64,000 bases of DNA from Betaproteobacteria bacterium (GCA_013298145.1 JAAFJO010000001.1:620001-684000), one strand, 5' to 3'. Shown: positions 48,681 through 59,107, counted from the stretch's first letter. The notes: a model not told the origin generated them from the sequence alone. Numbers and translations: made by a program.

Positions 48681-49625
48681 ATGAATCTCCTCATTCTCGG
48701 CGGCTCCGGCTTCGTCGGCACCGCGATCTGTAACAAGCTCGCCGCACTGAACCATAACGTCACGGTGATTACGCGCAAACGCGATAACGCGCGAGCGCTT
48801 TTCATGCTGCCTACGGTCACCGTGGTCGAAGGTGACGCGTTTGATCGCGCCACGCTTGTGCGCTACGCGAAGGGTAAGGATGCGCTCATCAACCTAGTGG
48901 GCATCCTCAATGAAAAGAAGCGTGGCGGGTTCAACCGAGCACATGTCGAGCTAACTGAGCTTGCGCTCGCTGCGTGTAAAGATGCAGGCGTCTCGCGCTA
49001 TCTGCACATGAGCGCACTTGGCGCGTCAGAGAATGCCCCGAGCGAGTATTTGAAGTCAAAAGCAAAGGCGGAAGCGGTGGTGCGCGCGAGCGGACTCGAT
49101 GCGACGATTTTCGCGCCGAGCGTCGTGTTCGGGCGGGGTGACTCGTTTCTTACCCGTTTCGCTAACTTGGTCGCGCTCACGCCGCCTTTTGCGCCGTTTG
49201 CTCTGCCGGGTTCAAGTGCGATGTTTCAGCCGGTGTGGGTGGAAGATGTCGCTAGCGCGTTCGTGGCTTCGCTCACGCTCAAATCGACGATTGGGCAGCG
49301 CTACGAATTGGTCGGTCCGCAGCGATACAGTTTGGGCGATTTGGTGCGTTACGTGATGACGCTCAAAAATGATCGTCACATCATTATCGGTTTGCCTGGA
49401 TTTGTGACAAGCCTGCTCGCGGGTGTGATGCAATTTGTTCCAACGCAACCGCTCACGCCCGACAATGTGAAATCGATGTCGGTCGCGAATGTGAGCGACG
49501 CGCCGTTCCCAGCGTTTGCGGGAAAAGCAACGCCGCTTGAACAAATCGCACCGAGCTATATCGGCACAGCAGCCGTGGTCGATACTCACGCCGACGCGCG
49601 CCGGAAGGCGGGGGATCGGCAATAG
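48681..49625 (+). CDS. Complex I NDUFA9-family NAD(P)-binding protein
   Basis: MNLLILGGSGFVGTAICNKLAALNHNVTVITRKRDNARALFMLPTVTVVEGDAFDRATLVRYAKGKDALINLVGIL. Confidence 0.92.
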   Translation: MNLLILGGSGFVGTAICNKLAALNHNVTVITRKRDNARALFMLPTVTVVEGDAFDRATLVRYAKGKDALINLVGILNEKKRGGFNRAHVELTELALAACKDAGVSRYLHMSALGASENAPSEYLKSKAKAEAVVRASGLDATIFAPSVVFGRGDSFLTRFANLVALTPPFAPFALPGSSAMFQPVWVEDVASAFVASLTLKSTIGQRYELVGPQRYSLGDLVRYVMTLKNDRHIIIGLPGFVTSLLAGVMQFVPTQPLTPDNVKSMSVANVSDAPFPAFAGKATPLEQIAPSYIGTAAVVDTHADARRKAGDRQ

Positions 49626-49750
49626 CATTGATCGGTAATCCCTTTTTTAATTGGGGCTAGCGTTTCAGTTTCCGTAATAGCTAGTTGCCATGGAAATGCA
49701 AGCTAGCCCTGATAAATCGTTCTTTTCCAATAAATAGTGGAAGCACAACC

Positions 49751-50695
49751 ATGCTCGATCCTGATCTAAAAAAGTATTTCGACGAGCTGGCGCTGATGTT
49801 TCCTCCGCTTCCGCCGGACCCCACGCCGCTCATGCGTCGGTCGCGCTACTGGACACTTTGCGCGCTCGGTCGCACGGCAATTCCGTCAAACGTGACAATG
49901 AACGATATCGAGCTTTCGCTGCCGCTCGGCGCAACCCGCGTGCGCTTGTTTTATGGACATGACGGACGCGACGAACCGGTTCCCACCATCATTTATTTCC
50001 ACGGCGGCGGCTGGGTGGTGGGCGATGTTGAAACCCACGCGGTGACCTGCGCGCGCATGGCGCATGAAGCGAATGCCTTGGTCGTCTCGGTTGACTATCC
50101 GCTTGCGCCTGAGGCTGATTGGAAGACGATTACGCAAGTTTGTTTTGATGCAGCGCGCGCCATTGCCTCGGATCGCGAAGCACAGCATCCCGGAACCCCC
50201 ATCGCGCTGGTCGGCGACAGCGCGGGCGCACATCTGGCAGCAGTCACCTCAATCCGAGCGCGCGACGAGCATGCGTTTCATGTCGCGCTGCAGGGGCTTA
50301 TTTATCCCTGTATCTCGCCAGAAACTAACACACCGAGCTACACCGAATTTGAAGCAGGCCCCGGTCTCACGCGGGCCGACATGCAGTGGTATTGGCGTCA
50401 CTTCGCGGGCAACGACGCATCGCTCAGCGACGCGAGGATTTCACCAGCGCGCGCTCAATCACTCGCCGGGCTGCCGCCCGCTTACGTGACCACCGCCGGG
50501 CGCGATCCGCTGCGCGACGAGGGGCGTAGCTACGTGCTTGCGATGCGCGAGCACGGCATTGATGTCGCGCATGACGAGTTCGATTCACTGCCGCACGGAT
50601 TTCTCAGAATGGCGAAATACAGTGAAGCAGTGAATGCGGCCGTCGCGCGAATCAATACCCGCATTGGTGAATTGCTACGCGCATCCGCCTCGTAG
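49751..50695 (+). CDS. Alpha/beta hydrolase, hormone-sensitive lipase family
   Basis: IIYFHGGGWVVGDVETHAVTCARMAHEA, ALVGDSAGAHLAAVTSIRARD. Start at internal Met 49751. Confidence 0.92.
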   Translation: MLDPDLKKYFDELALMFPPLPPDPTPLMRRSRYWTLCALGRTAIPSNVTMNDIELSLPLGATRVRLFYGHDGRDEPVPTIIYFHGGGWVVGDVETHAVTCARMAHEANALVVSVDYPLAPEADWKTITQVCFDAARAIASDREAQHPGTPIALVGDSAGAHLAAVTSIRARDEHAFHVALQGLIYPCISPETNTPSYTEFEAGPGLTRADMQWYWRHFAGNDASLSDARISPARAQSLAGLPPAYVTTAGRDPLRDEGRSYVLAMREHGIDVAHDEFDSLPHGFLRMAKYSEAVNAAVARINTRIGELLRASAS

Positions 50696-50711
50696 CGCTG
50701 AAGCGGCGCGC

Positions 50712-51470
50712 GTGAGCTTTCAAATCATTACTGATCCGTGGTTTTATGTGTTCGCGATTCCCGCGATATTGATCACAGGCATCTCGAAAGCGGGCTTCGG
50801 CTCGGGCTCGGGTGGAATCGCCGTACCGATGATGAGCCAAGTGGTCGCCCCCAGCATGGCTGCCGGCATCATGTTGCCGATACTGATCGTGATGGACATT
50901 CTGAGTATCCGCGCTTATCGAGGTAAGTGGAGTGCGGCTGCACTAAAGCCCATGGTCGCGCCCGCCGTTCTTGGCATCGTGATTGGTGGGCTCATGTTTG
51001 GCGTGCTCTCCGTGAAGGCGACCAAAGCGCTCTTAGGCGCAATCGCTGTCTCCTTCGCGCTCTATCAGTTGCTGCCAGTGCTGCGAGATTTGAAGTCGTG
51101 GCTGCCCAGTCCCACGCGGCCCTGGATTTGGTGCACGCTATCGGGCTTCACCTCTACGCTCGCGCACGCAGGCGGGCCACCCTGCACGATTTATCTGTGG
51201 CCAAAAAATCTTGATCGCGTCACCTTTGTAGCGACCACGGTCGTGTTTTTCACCCTCGTGAATCTGGTGAAACTCGTGCCGTACGCGCTCCTCGGTCAGC
51301 TCAATTTCGGAAATCTTGCTATGGCGTTAGTGCTGATGCCGCTTGCGCCGCTGGGCGTCTGGATCGGTGTGCGTATCAATCGTTGGCTGAGCGAAGCTGC
51401 GTTCAAAAACACCATGCTCGCGCTCACGTTTGTCTTCGGATGCAGACTGCTATTTGAGGGATTACGATGA
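50712..51470 (+). CDS. TauE/SafE-family sulfite exporter-like membrane protein
   Basis: FAIPAILITGISKAGFGSGSGGIAVPMMSQVV, LSGFTSTLAHAGGPPCTIYLWPK. GTG start at 50712. Confidence 0.9.
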   Translation: MSFQIITDPWFYVFAIPAILITGISKAGFGSGSGGIAVPMMSQVVAPSMAAGIMLPILIVMDILSIRAYRGKWSAAALKPMVAPAVLGIVIGGLMFGVLSVKATKALLGAIAVSFALYQLLPVLRDLKSWLPSPTRPWIWCTLSGFTSTLAHAGGPPCTIYLWPKNLDRVTFVATTVVFFTLVNLVKLVPYALLGQLNFGNLAMALVLMPLAPLGVWIGVRINRWLSEAAFKNTMLALTFVFGCRLLFEGLR

Positions 51471-53824
51471 AAGACGCGCTTAGCTCGCTCACGCTTGTCG
51501 CCGTGGATTGCGCGTATCCCGCGCTCGCTGCGAAGGCGCTCCAGCGATCTGCTGCGCGCTTGCCGAGTGCACGGGTATTGCTCTTGTCAGATTGCAGCGA
51601 AGTGTTTCCGGGCGTTGAGACCGTTGCGATTGCGCCGATTAAATCGCGCTCGGCGTACTCGCGCTTCATGCTTAAAGCCCTCGCGGATTACATCGATACC
51701 GATTTCGCGCTGGTTGTGCAGTGGGACGGTTTTGTGATCCACGACAACGCGTTTGCTAAAGAGTTTTGGAACTACGATTACATCGGCGCAAAGTGGCCCC
51801 ACAAGGAAGGCGATTTCCGAGTCGGCAACGGCGGCTTCTCACTACGCTCGAAACGCTTGCTAGAGGCGCTTCGCGATCCCGCCATTGAGTTTCTGGAAGA
51901 CGAGAACGAAGACGAAAGTATCTGTATTCGTTATCGGGATCATCTCGAAACGCAGTACGGAATCGTGTTTGCTGATGAACGTGTTGCGGATCGATTTGCG
52001 TTCGATGTTTCGCGTCCGATCGGTCGCACGCTTGGCTTTCATGGCGTATTTAACTTCTGGCAAGTGCTTTCAGCCGATGAGTTAGTGGAGTTCGCGCGCA
52101 CCGCGCCCGAAGCGATTGCAGCAGGGCTCGGATTCGGCTCGCTCACTAAAAATCTAGTCGATCTGAAGCGAAATGAGGTGGCGGGTGAATTCGTGACTCG
52201 TCGGCTTGCTTCGATGCCTGTTGATCCAGCCGCGCTCGCGCTTCGTGCTCGTCTCGCCGATGCGCTTCGGGTTAATGCCTCATCCGCGCCTACACAGCCC
52301 GCTCCGAGCGATGTGGTGGTCAAACCGCCGGCATCTCGAAACGATCCCTGTCCGTGTGGCAGCGGGAAGCGCTACAAGGAATGTCATGGAGCGATTGCAG
52401 CGGCTACAACCGCTCAGAACGTCAAAATCAATGAAGAAAGCGTGATTGCCGAAGCGCTCCGGCTTCATGAACAAGGCCAGATCCAAGCAGCGGTTGATCG
52501 GTACAGCCGCGTGCTCCAGCAATCGCCTGAAAATCCGACGGCCTTGCACTTTATCGGACTCGCGCAGTACCAGGCAGGTCAGCCCAGTGATGCGATGCAA
52601 GCGATGTGGCGCTCATTGCTACTCGCGCCAAGCGAACCCGAGTTCCTTAGCAACTACAGCGCTGCGGCGTGGAGCGCGGGTCGCTACGATGAAGGCAAGT
52701 GGGCTGCTGAGCGCGCAATCGAGTTGCAAGCCGATCATCCTGGCGCCCTCAATAACTTGGGCTTTAACTTGCGTGCGCTCAATCGGATTGATGAATCCAT
52801 CACAGTCTTTGATCGTGCGCTTAAGCTGCAACCGCAGTTCGATTACGCGCGCTGGAATCGAATGTTTTCGTTGCTCGCAAAGGGCAACTACTCGCAAGGA
52901 TTTGCTGATAACGAACTGCGCTTGCAATTTCCACAAACGCAGCCTACCGGAAAGATTCCGGTGAATACGCCGCTTTGGCGCGGTGAGCCCGCCGCAGGCA
53001 AGTCAATCGTGATCTTGTGCGAACAGGGGCTCGGCGACACGTTCATGTTTTCGCGGTTTGGTCCGCTTGTCATTGAACGTGGGTTACACGTAACGTTCGT
53101 GGTTCAGCGCTCGCAAGTAGCGCTGCTGCAGCAGTCGTTTCCGCAGGCGCGCGTGCTTTCCGTGGGCGAGCACGAAACGCTCAGTTTTGATTTTTGGACA
53201 CCGTTGTGGTCACTCACCTCCGCGCTCAACATTACGCTTGAAAATCTTCCAACGCCCGAGCGTTTTTTGCAAACTAACGTGGCCGATGTCGCTCGTTGGG
53301 AAGCGCGTTTATCGCAAGTCTCCGCAGCAAATCCTGGAAGGCCGCTTCGAATCGGTTTGGTTTGGCAAGGTCAAATGGCCGGTGCCGATAGCCAAATGGC
53401 GGAGCGTTCAATCGCGCCGCGTCTGGTGAAGCGTTTCGTGGAATCGCACCCTGAACATGTGTGGGTTTCTCTTCAGCATGGTGCTGCGCCGCTCGGCGCG
53501 GGCAACTTGATCGACTGGACGAGTGAGACCGTTGAATTCACCCAAATGGCGGCGTTAATCGATGCGCTCGACATCGTGCTCACGATTGACACGGGTGCCG
53601 CACATCTCGCCGCAGCACTCGGCGCAAAAACCTGGGTCATGCTGCGCCATGCAGGCGAATGGCGCTACGGCACCGAAGCAGCGAATGGCGAGCTCTGCCC
53701 ATGGTCGCCGACGATGCGGCTATTTAGACAAGATGAATCTCGGCGATGGGAGCCAGTGTTTGAGCAGGTGAATGCCGCACTGCGCGACGCAGGGTCGGGT
53801 GCGATCCTATCGCATCCAAATTGA
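51467..53824 (+). CDS. Multidomain protein: DUF5672-like N-terminus, SEC-C motif, TPR repeats, GT9-like C-terminus
   Basis: LADYIDTDFALVVQWDGFVIHDNAFAKEFWNYDYIGAKWP (DUF5672-like); RNDPCPCGSGKRYKECHGA (SEC-C); TPRs (~52450-52900); RIGLVWQGQ...LDIVLTIDTGAAHLAAALGAKTWVML. Confidence 0.85.
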   Translation: MKDALSSLTLVAVDCAYPALAAKALQRSAARLPSARVLLLSDCSEVFPGVETVAIAPIKSRSAYSRFMLKALADYIDTDFALVVQWDGFVIHDNAFAKEFWNYDYIGAKWPHKEGDFRVGNGGFSLRSKRLLEALRDPAIEFLEDENEDESICIRYRDHLETQYGIVFADERVADRFAFDVSRPIGRTLGFHGVFNFWQVLSADELVEFARTAPEAIAAGLGFGSLTKNLVDLKRNEVAGEFVTRRLASMPVDPAALALRARLADALRVNASSAPTQPAPSDVVVKPPASRNDPCPCGSGKRYKECHGAIAAATTAQNVKINEESVIAEALRLHEQGQIQAAVDRYSRVLQQSPENPTALHFIGLAQYQAGQPSDAMQAMWRSLLLAPSEPEFLSNYSAAAWSAGRYDEGKWAAERAIELQADHPGALNNLGFNLRALNRIDESITVFDRALKLQPQFDYARWNRMFSLLAKGNYSQGFADNELRLQFPQTQPTGKIPVNTPLWRGEPAAGKSIVILCEQGLGDTFMFSRFGPLVIERGLHVTFVVQRSQVALLQQSFPQARVLSVGEHETLSFDFWTPLWSLTSALNITLENLPTPERFLQTNVADVARWEARLSQVSAANPGRPLRIGLVWQGQMAGADSQMAERSIAPRLVKRFVESHPEHVWVSLQHGAAPLGAGNLIDWTSETVEFTQMAALIDALDIVLTIDTGAAHLAAALGAKTWVMLRHAGEWRYGTEAANGELCPWSPTMRLFRQDESRRWEPVFEQVNAALRDAGSGAILSHPN

Positions 53825-53870
53825 TACCAACGATCGAGGATTGAAAAAGTGCGCTTCGCACGGCGCACAA

Positions 53871-53893
53871 GGTGCGATGGGATCGCACCCTAC
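53871..53893. repeat. GGTGCRAT-N3-ATYGCACCCTACG stem-loop repeat, second copy
   Basis: GGTGCGAT-GGG-ATCGCACCCTACG. Confidence 0.7.
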
Positions 53894-53916
53894 GTTTTGA
53901 CGCGATGGAAACCGCG

Positions 53917-55014
53917 CTACACGTTAAACAAGAAGTTCAACACGTCGCCATCATGCACGACGTACTCTTTGCCTTCAGCGCGCATCTTGCCCGCTTCCTT
54001 CGCACCGTTTTCGCCTTTGTATTTCACGTAGTCTTCAAAGGCGACCGTTTGCGCGCGAATGAATCCCTTCTCGAAATCGGTGTGGATCACGCCAGCGGCT
54101 TGCGGTGCGGTGTCGCCCTTGTGGATCGTCCACGCGCGAACCTCTTTTTCGCCGGCGGTGAAATAGGTTTGTAGCCCCAGCAAATCGTAGCCCGCACGAA
54201 TCACGCGGTTGAGCCCTGGCTCTTCAAGCCCTAAGTCTTTCAAGAATTCCATCTTGTCGGCGTCATCCATGTCGCCGATCTCGGCTTCAATGTTGGCGCA
54301 CACCGCGACGACGGGCGCTTTCTCGCTCTTCGCGTGCGCGAGCACAGCTTGATAGTGAGCGTTGCCTTCGAGATTGTTCGCGTCCGCCACGTTCGCAACA
54401 TACATCGTGGGCTTCGAGGTAATCAGTGTGAGCTGCTTGACCACCACTTTTTCTTCTTCGTAGAAATCGAGCGTGCGAACGGCCTTGCCTTCGTTCAATA
54501 CTTTTTGGCATTTCTCAAGCACGCCCATCATGCGCTGAGCTTCTTTATCGCCGCCTGCGCGGGCGAGTTTGCTGTACTTGAGAATCGCTTTTTCGACGGT
54601 TGCCAAATCCGCCAACGCGAGTTCAGTGTTGATGATCTCAATATCGTCAACTGGAGAAACCTTGCCCGCGACGTGAATCACGTTGTCGTCTTCAAAACAG
54701 CGCACCACATGCGCAGTAGCATCACACATGCGAATGTTGGCGAGAAATTGGTTGCCCAAGCCTTCGCCTTTGGATGCGCCCTTCACGAGCCCGGCGATGT
54801 CGACAAATTCAACGGTCGCAGGAATCACTTTCTGCGGCTTCACGATTGCGGCGAGTTGCGCAAGGCGCTGATCTGGCACTTCCACGATACCGGTGTTCGG
54901 CTCAATCGTGCAAAACGGATAGTTTTCTGCCGCAATGCCCGCTTTGGTGAGCGCGTTGAAGAGGGTGGATTTACCGACGTTCGGAAGGCCGACGATGCCG
55001 CATTGAACTGCCAT
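53917..55014 (-). CDS. ychF: Redox-regulated ATPase / GTP-binding protein YchF
   Basis: [45 protein letters not shown]-term [15 protein letters not shown]. Confidence 0.97.
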   Translation of the reverse strand: MAVQCGIVGLPNVGKSTLFNALTKAGIAAENYPFCTIEPNTGIVEVPDQRLAQLAAIVKPQKVIPATVEFVDIAGLVKGASKGEGLGNQFLANIRMCDATAHVVRCFEDDNVIHVAGKVSPVDDIEIINTELALADLATVEKAILKYSKLARAGGDKEAQRMMGVLEKCQKVLNEGKAVRTLDFYEEEKVVVKQLTLITSKPTMYVANVADANNLEGNAHYQAVLAHAKSEKAPVVAVCANIEAEIGDMDDADKMEFLKDLGLEEPGLNRVIRAGYDLLGLQTYFTAGEKEVRAWTIHKGDTAPQAAGVIHTDFEKGFIRAQTVAFEDYVKYKGENGAKEAGKMRAEGKEYVVHDGDVLNFLFNV

Positions 55015-55134
55015 GTTGTTCTTCTGTGTAAGGGTTGACTAGCCTCAATTGTAGGCGGCGCGGGGCTTCCGCGCGCCCGTGAGCGTGTGTCTGTGTAGCG
55101 GAGCGCGGTCAAGCCCGCGCCTACAATCCGCGCG

Positions 55135-55704
55135 ATGAATATCCTGTATCTACACGGTTTTCGCTCGTCGCCGCAATCGATGAAAGCGCGCTTAATGGCC
55201 GCGCACTTCGTGACGACGTCGCATCGATTTGTTTGCCCGCAGTTGCCTGCAAGCCCGGCGCACGCGATTGAGCTTGCCTGCGAGTTGATCGAAGATCGAG
55301 GTGAGGCTGCGAAAGATTGGGCCGTGATTGGTTCTTCGCTCGGCGGTTTCTACGCGACTTTTCTTGCGGAAAAATTGGGTTGCCGTGCGGCAGTGTTGAA
55401 TCCCGCAGTGTTTCCCGCTGACGATTTAGCGGCCTACGTGGGCGAGCTCACGATGTATCACTCGAATGATCCCTTTGAATGGAAGGCCGAGTATCTGCAC
55501 GAACTCGAATCGCTACGTGTCGCGAAAATTACACGGCCTGAACGCTACTTTTTGCTCGCTGCCACCGGCGACGAAGTGCTTGATTGGCAAATGATGCGCG
55601 ATCACTACGCGGGCGCGGAGCAGGTGATCATTCAGGGTAGCGATCACGCGATTAGCGAGTTTGTGCGCTACGTTAATCGAGTAGCTGTTTTTTGCACCGA
55701 GTGA
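55135..55704 (+). CDS. YqiA/YcfP-family alpha/beta fold hydrolase
   Basis: MNILYLHGFRSSPQSMKARLMAAHF, AVIGSSLGGFYATFLAEKLGCRAAVLNPAV, GSDHAISEF. Confidence 0.9.
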   Translation: MNILYLHGFRSSPQSMKARLMAAHFVTTSHRFVCPQLPASPAHAIELACELIEDRGEAAKDWAVIGSSLGGFYATFLAEKLGCRAAVLNPAVFPADDLAAYVGELTMYHSNDPFEWKAEYLHELESLRVAKITRPERYFLLAATGDEVLDWQMMRDHYAGAEQVIIQGSDHAISEFVRYVNRVAVFCTE

Positions 55705-56548
55705 TTCGCGGCTGACCCGCTAAATCGCGAATCATTTCAACACTTTCAAAACCCGCTTCACGAAATAGCGCGGGCACAGATTCGCCCTGGTCGTAGCCAT
55801 GCTCGACGATAAGCAATCCGCCTTCGCGCAAATGCTTCTTTGCACCTGCAGCGAGTTCACGATAACTTTGCAACCCATCGCCGCGATCCTGCAAAGCGAG
55901 CCACGGCTCGAAGCGCAGATCGCCCTGAAACAGGTGTGGATCGTTCGGCACGATATAGGGCGGATTGCTGACGATGATGTCGAACTGGGCATCCTCAGCG
56001 ATCACGCTAAACCAATCACTTTCCAAGAACTCGATCTTCGCGCCCAGTGCGCTTGCGTTGGCGCGGGCAAGCGCGAGCGCGTCGCGCGAGATGTCGAGCG
56101 CAGTGACTTTGGCGTTTGGCAATTCAAGCGCGAGCGTGATGGCGATGCAGCCGGTGCCGGTTCCGATGTCGAGGATGCGTGGCGGCGGCTGCACGTCGAC
56201 GGAACCCGATCCCCACCCCGTCCCTCCCCTCGAAGGGGCGGGAGTCAGAGCGAGCACTTGTTCCACAAGCAATTCTGTTTCTGGCCGCGGGATCAAAGCG
56301 GCGGGCGAGCACTTAAATTCCCGACTATAAAACTCGCGATACCCGATGATGTAAGCAATGGGTTCACCAGCCGCTCGGCGCGATACAGCAAGGCGAAGCG
56401 CGCTCTCGTCGTCGGGTGCGATTTCGTGGTCATCATGGGCCGCGAGCCACGCGCTGCTTCGCGAAAGCACGTGCGACAGCAGCAAACGAACTTCTAAACG
56501 CGGCACAGCGTTCGATGCGAACTCGGTGATGAATTGACGAATGTTCAA
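55673..56548 (-). CDS. prmC: Peptide chain release factor N(5)-glutamine methyltransferase (carries an in-frame repeat insert)
   Basis: ILDIGTGTGCIAITLALELPNAKVTALDIS, FDIIVSNPPYIV motifs. Confidence 0.95.
   Translation of the reverse strand: MNIRQFITEFASNAVPRLEVRLLLSHVLSRSSAWLAAHDDHEIAPDDESALRLAVSRRAAGEPIAYIIGYREFYSREFKCSPAALIPRPETELLVEQVLALTPAPSRGGTGWGSGSVDVQPPPRILDIGTGTGCIAITLALELPNAKVTALDISRDALALARANASALGAKIEFLESDWFSVIAEDAQFDIIVSNPPYIVPNDPHLFQGDLRFEPWLALQDRGDGLQSYRELAAGAKKHLREGGLLIVEHGYDQGESVPALFREAGFESVEMIRDLAGQPRITRCKKQLLD
56208..56246. repeat. CTCCCCTYSAAGGGGMGGG family repeat in frame inside prmC
   Basis: cgatccccaccccgtccctcccctcgaaggggcgggagt; encodes TPAPSRGGTGWGS between VEQVLAL and PPRILDIG. 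Confidence 0.7.
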
Positions 56549-56713
56549 ACTGCCGCCGAAAACGGGTACGTGAAACGGAACAAGTTATTCGCTTAAAGCC
56601 AATATAGATTGGGGCAACCTGCGCAAAATAACGCTTAACAAGAAAATTATTTTTAGCCTGCTAGCCCAAATAAATTTGGCCTAAGACGATATTGCTATTT
56701 GCAAGACTCGAAA

Positions 56714-57526
56714 TCACTCAACCTTCGCGCCATCAGCAATCATTTGCTCGACCACGCCGCGCGCGGCATGCGCAAAGTCTTCACCATTGCTCGCGTAAAG
56801 CACAGAGCGCGATGCGTTGATCACCAAACCCGCACCTTTGATATCGCGACCCGCTTCAACCGTTGCTTTGAGATCGCCGCCCTGCGCGCCCACACCGGGC
56901 ACGAGAAGTGGCATGTCACCCACCACATAGCGAACATCCGCGATCACCTTCGGCACAGTCGCGCCGACAACAAGCGAAATGTTCTTATTGCCATTCCACT
57001 CGTTCGCGGCTTTTCGCGCGACGTGAATGTAGAGCGGCTTGCCGTCGATCAGGCGCTCTTGGAAGTCGGTCCCGCCGGCGTTTGAGGTGCGACACAAGAG
57101 GATCGTGCCACGATCGGCGTACTGTGTGAAAGGCGCGATCGAATCACCGCCCAAGTATGGATTTACAGTCACTGCATCCGCGTGGTATTGATCGAACGCC
57201 TCTTTCGCATAAAACGCGGCGGTCGATCCTACGTCGCCACGTTTCGCGTCCAGAATTACCGGAACATGTGGATACCGATCACGAATGTAGTCAATCGTTG
57301 CGCTCAATTGATCGAGCGCGCCCGCTGCAGCGAAGTGGGCGAACTGCGGTTTGAACGCGCAAACAATATCGGCAGTTGCATCGATGATCGCTTTGTTGAA
57401 CGCGAAAATGCCGTCAGGGCGCGATTGAAAGCGAGCAGGGAACCGCGATGGCTCCGGGTCTAAACCCACACAAACAAGAGACTTGGATCGTGCCCACGCG
57501 GCCTGAAGTTTTGTTGAGTAGTTCAT
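56714..57526 (-). CDS. pyrF: Orotidine 5'-phosphate decarboxylase
   Basis: SLVCVGLDPEPSRFPARF, VPVILDAKRGDVGSTAAFYAKEAFD. Start at internal Met. Confidence 0.95.
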   Translation of the reverse strand: MNYSTKLQAAWARSKSLVCVGLDPEPSRFPARFQSRPDGIFAFNKAIIDATADIVCAFKPQFAHFAAAGALDQLSATIDYIRDRYPHVPVILDAKRGDVGSTAAFYAKEAFDQYHADAVTVNPYLGGDSIAPFTQYADRGTILLCRTSNAGGTDFQERLIDGKPLYIHVARKAANEWNGNKNISLVVGATVPKVIADVRYVVGDMPLLVPGVGAQGGDLKATVEAGRDIKGAGLVINASRSVLYASNGEDFAHAARGVVEQMIADGAKVE

Positions 57527-57591
57527 GCGTTCTCGCTTTCTTATTGTCGTTTCAAAAAACCTTCGCATCGCGTAGGTACCGAAGTTGAAAA

Positions 57592-58671
57592 CTACGCGGT
57601 CTCCATCGAAGCCATTTGTTCTGCCTGATGCTCGCTACGGAGCGCATCCACCATATCGCCGATGTCGCCATCCATAATCATGTCGAGCTTGTAGAGCGTC
57701 AAATTGATGCGGTGATCCGTCATGCGGCCTTGTGGATAGTTATAGGTGCGAATGCGCTCGCTCCGGTCGCCGCTACCGACGAGCGATTTTCGCAACCCCG
57801 CTTCTTTGGCGTGCGCGGCCTCGCGCTCGCGCTCAAGCAGGCGCGAGGCGAGCACTTCCATCGCGCGCGCCTTGTTCGAATGTTGTGAGCGCCCATCCTG
57901 GCATTCAACCGTCACGCCGGTCGGGATATGCACGATGCGCACGGCCGAATCGGTTTTGTTGATGTGCTGACCGCCTGCACCGCTCGCGCGGAATGTATCG
58001 ATTCGCAAGTCCGACGGATTGATCGTGATGTCTTTCACCGGATCGGCTTCGGGAAGAATTGCCACCGTGCACGCGCTCGTGTGGATGCGGCCTTGCGCTT
58101 CCGTTTCCGGCACGCGCTGCACGCGATGGGTGCCCGATTCAAATTTCAACTTTGAATACGCACCCTGACCGATGATCCGCGCGATGACTTCTCGATAGCC
58201 GCCGAGTTCACTTTCGTTTGACGAAACAATCTCCACTTGAAAACGCTGACGTTCCGCGTAGCGCGTGTACATGCGCAACAAATCACCCGCAAAAATAGCC
58301 GACTCATCGCCACCCGTGCCTGCGCGAATCTCCAAAAAGATATTGCGCTCGTCGCTCGGGTCTTTCGGCAACAGAGCGACGGTTAACTCTTTGTCGATCG
58401 CATCAATCGCCTCCTTCGCGCTCGCGATTTCCTCTTGTGCCATTTCCTTCATGTCAGGATCGGCAAGCATTTCTTGCGCCGTTGCGAGGTCTTCCTCACG
58501 CGCCTTAAATTGCTTAAAGAGCGCCGCCACAGGTTCCAAATCGCTACGCTCTTTCGACAGCGCACGATAGCGATTCATATCGTTTACTACCGACGGATCG
58601 GCCAGCAACGACTCCACCTCCACCAAGCGGCGTTCGAGTTGTTCGAGTTTGATACGGAAACTGTCTTTCAT
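57592..58671 (-). CDS. prfA: Peptide chain release factor 1
   Basis: [48 protein letters not shown] (GGQ), [13 protein letters not shown]. Confidence 0.98.
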   Translation of the reverse strand: MKDSFRIKLEQLERRLVEVESLLADPSVVNDMNRYRALSKERSDLEPVAALFKQFKAREEDLATAQEMLADPDMKEMAQEEIASAKEAIDAIDKELTVALLPKDPSDERNIFLEIRAGTGGDESAIFAGDLLRMYTRYAERQRFQVEIVSSNESELGGYREVIARIIGQGAYSKLKFESGTHRVQRVPETEAQGRIHTSACTVAILPEADPVKDITINPSDLRIDTFRASGAGGQHINKTDSAVRIVHIPTGVTVECQDGRSQHSNKARAMEVLASRLLEREREAAHAKEAGLRKSLVGSGDRSERIRTYNYPQGRMTDHRINLTLYKLDMIMDGDIGDMVDALRSEHQAEQMASMETA

Positions 58672-58677
58672 GTCTCT

Positions 58678-59100
58678 TTATTTTTCTGTATTTGATGCTG
58701 GCGCTAGCCAGTTTTCAATTTGCAGCGCGGGAACCCGCATGAACTCACTCTCGTTGTTGGTGATGAGCGTGAGTCCTTCGCTGCGTGCGTGCGCTGCGAT
58801 GTGCAGATCATTGACGCCGATGGGCGTACCGGCCCGCTCTAGCGAGGCCCTGATCGCGCCATAGTGCGCGGACGCTTTCGCGCCGTACGGCAAGACTTCA
58901 AGGCGGCTACAAAAATCTTCAACGACCGAAAGATTTGCGTTTCTGCGTTCGCTTTTCTCCGCACCGTGCATGAGCTCCGACAGCGTAATCGATGAGATAG
59001 CCATTCGTCCCGCGTTCTCATTAAAGCGAACACGCGCGACTTCGGGGCGCTTTTTGATGACATAGATCACGATATTCGTGTCCAGAAGGTAGCGCAGCAT
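58678..59100 (-). CDS. vapC: VapC-type PIN-domain ribonuclease toxin
   Basis: MLRYLLDTNIVIYVIKKRPEVARVRF, ISSITLSELMHGAEKS, PIGVNDLHIAAHARSEGLTLITNNESEF. Confidence 0.92.
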   Translation of the reverse strand: MLRYLLDTNIVIYVIKKRPEVARVRFNENAGRMAISSITLSELMHGAEKSERRNANLSVVEDFCSRLEVLPYGAKASAHYGAIRASLERAGTPIGVNDLHIAAHARSEGLTLITNNESEFMRVPALQIENWLAPASNTEK

Positions 59101-59107
59101 GAGGCAG

